A DNA stretch of 24,708 nucleotides from CAYMFD01 sp964389475 (GTDB lineage: Bacteria; Bacteroidota; Bacteroidia; Chitinophagales; Saprospiraceae): the NCBI GenBank assembly GCA_964389475.1, contig CAYMFD010000051.1, positions 1 through 24,708 of the forward strand, in the 5' to 3' direction. The translations under genes and the position numbers were made by a program. The notes under the pieces were generated by a model, which did not search any database, was not told the DNA's origin, and saw only the letters and a program-made list of their open reading frames with translations. Shown piece after piece: positions 23,537 through 24,708 of the stretch. Position 1 is the first letter of the stretch. Each line of letters opens with the position of its first letter.

Positions 23537-24708
23537 ATGTCTTACCCTTCTGCATTTATAGTCGACGGTGTCCGTACCGCTATTGGAAAATTTCGTGGCA
23601 CGCTATCGCCTATCAGAGCAGATGACCTCGGCGCAATAGCTATCAAAGCGCTGATCGACAAAAACGCAAACATACCCACGGATGCCTACGACGATGTTTA
23701 CTTCGGCTGTGCTAACCAAGCTGGCGAAGACAATCGTAATGTAGCCCGGATGTCGGCCCTACTAGCCGGTCTACCTTGGTCGGTACCTGGTGAGACGGTC
23801 AATCGACTCTGCTCTTCTGGCCTCTCTGCCATCAACCATGCTCGTAAGTCCATCGCTGTCGGTGAGGGTGACCTATTTGTAGCTGGTGGTATGGAGCACA
23901 TGACCAGGGGACCATTTGTCATGAGTAAGGTCAGCCGACCATATGGCAATGACTCGCAGATGCATGATAGTAGTTTCGGGTGGCGATTTGTCAATCGTAA
24001 GATGGAGGAAATGTACGGTACCCACTCCATGGGACAGACCGCGGAAAACCTCGCCGAGATGTACAGTATCTCACGGGAGGACCAAGACCAGTTCGCCTAT
24101 CGGTCACAGATGAAGGCCACAAAGGCACAAGCCTCGGGCAGACTCGCCAAGGAAATAACGCCTGTCCACATACCTAGGCGTAAGCAAGACGACCTAGTAT
24201 TTGATCAAGACGAGTTCATCAAGTCCACCACCACACCAGAAGTTCTCGCCAAGCTCCGCACCGCCTTTAAGAAAGATGGTAGTGTCACGGCAGGTAACGC
24301 CTCTGGACTCAATGATGGTGCAGCCGCCGTACTGGTAGCTAGCGAAAAGGCTGTGCAGCAATACCACCTCAATCCGCTCGCACGTATCGTATCTAGCGCG
24401 GTAGTAGGTGTAGAGCCACGCATTATGGGCATCGGCCCCGTAGGTGCTAGTAAGCTAGCACTTAAGCGAGCAGGCCTGACCCTAGACCAGGTAGACGTCA
24501 TAGAACTCAATGAGGCCTTCTCTGCGCAATCGATCGCCTGTATACGAGAACTAGGCTTGCAAGACGACGATCCACGTATCAATATAAATGGAGGTGCTAT
24601 CGCCATCGGCCACCCACTCGGCATGACAGGTGCCCGCATAGGATACTCCGCCGCTCTCGAGTTATCAATAACAGGCGGGCAGTATGCACTGATTACGATG
24701 TGTATAGG
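23537..24708 (+). CDS. Thiolase (acetyl-CoA acyltransferase), 3' end cut off
   Basis: Degradative-type thiolase that cleaves or forms 3-ketoacyl-CoA with acetyl-CoA; 390 codons are present and the window ends before the stop, probably only some ten residues short. The nucleophile is Cys92 in VNRLCSSGLSAI. The C-terminal active site shows NEAFSAQS, GHPLGMTGAR (His359) and MCIG (Cys389). The stretch GCANQAGEDNRNVARMSALLAGLP with GWRFVNRKMEEMYG resembles 3-oxoadipyl-CoA thiolases (PcaF) most closely, but Bacteroidota also use such enzymes in fatty acid beta-oxidation, and no partner gene is visible, so I give no symbol. The ATG at 23537 gives MSYPSAFIVDGVRTAIGKF, the family N terminus. A -7 promoter box lies 23 bases upstream. 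Confidence 0.92.
   Translation, partial: MSYPSAFIVDGVRTAIGKFRGTLSPIRADDLGAIAIKALIDKNANIPTDAYDDVYFGCANQAGEDNRNVARMSALLAGLPWSVPGETVNRLCSSGLSAINHARKSIAVGEGDLFVAGGMEHMTRGPFVMSKVSRPYGNDSQMHDSSFGWRFVNRKMEEMYGTHSMGQTAENLAEMYSISREDQDQFAYRSQMKATKAQASGRLAKEITPVHIPRRKQDDLVFDQDEFIKSTTTPEVLAKLRTAFKKDGSVTAGNASGLNDGAAAVLVASEKAVQQYHLNPLARIVSSAVVGVEPRIMGIGPVGASKLALKRAGLTLDQVDVIELNEAFSAQSIACIRELGLQDDDPRININGGAIAIGHPLGMTGARIGYSAALELSITGGQYALITMCI

Overview
The window reads as an ordinary chromosomal stretch of a Bacteroidota bacterium, most likely in or near the Saprospiria/Lewinella-type lineages. The lines of evidence are a long secreted protein built from SprB-type repeats and ending in a type IX secretion (T9SS) sorting domain, a DUF1573 protein, an SPII lipoprotein, starts that lack a Shine-Dalgarno sequence, and repeated TAnnTTTG (-7) promoter boxes typical of the Bacteroidota housekeeping sigma factor. 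The lineage below phylum is inference. Base composition is close to even, with conspicuous use of CTA leucine codons and the tetramer CTAG.

Layout. 1-3098: a minus-strand pair, a SWIM zinc-finger protein followed by xseA (exonuclease VII large subunit). 3099-3764: a gene-free stretch with a perfect hairpin. 3765-5392: minus-strand periplasmic HtrA/DegP protease with its own terminator. 5496-5595: 100 N, an assembly gap, flanked on its right by an imperfect palindrome and a six-copy heptamer repeat. 5769-7883: plus-strand rpe, ppa and a family 2 glycosyltransferase, closely packed. 7920-8276: minus-strand small lipoprotein, convergent with the glycosyltransferase and sharing a bidirectional terminator. 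8515-10701: Pif1/RecD-like helicase with a C-terminal helix-turn-helix. 10852-14228: gapA with terminator, then pgk, ung and a DUF423 membrane protein, tightly spaced. 14390-14938: secreted coiled-coil protein of unknown role, with terminator. 15030-15160: degenerate 25-27 bp tandem repeat. 15455-15691: minus-strand acpP with promoter and terminator. 15986-18352: pyk and a FemAB/GNAT-like protein. 18420-19347: overlapping msrA and msrB. 19411-22986: T9SS-exported SprB-repeat protein. 23081-23482: DUF1573 protein. 23537-24708: thiolase cut by the window end.

Functionally this is housekeeping: three glycolytic enzymes (gapA, pgk, pyk), the pentose phosphate epimerase, pyrophosphatase, acyl carrier protein, DNA repair and processing enzymes (ung, xseA, helicase), envelope quality control (htrA) and methionine sulfoxide repair. 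I see no CRISPR array, transposase, phage gene, toxin-antitoxin pair, rRNA or tRNA. I found no convincing new multi-gene system. The less explained material is the intergenic repeats, the SprB-repeat protein with an N-terminal CxxCH motif, the coiled-coil secreted protein and the HTH-tailed helicase.
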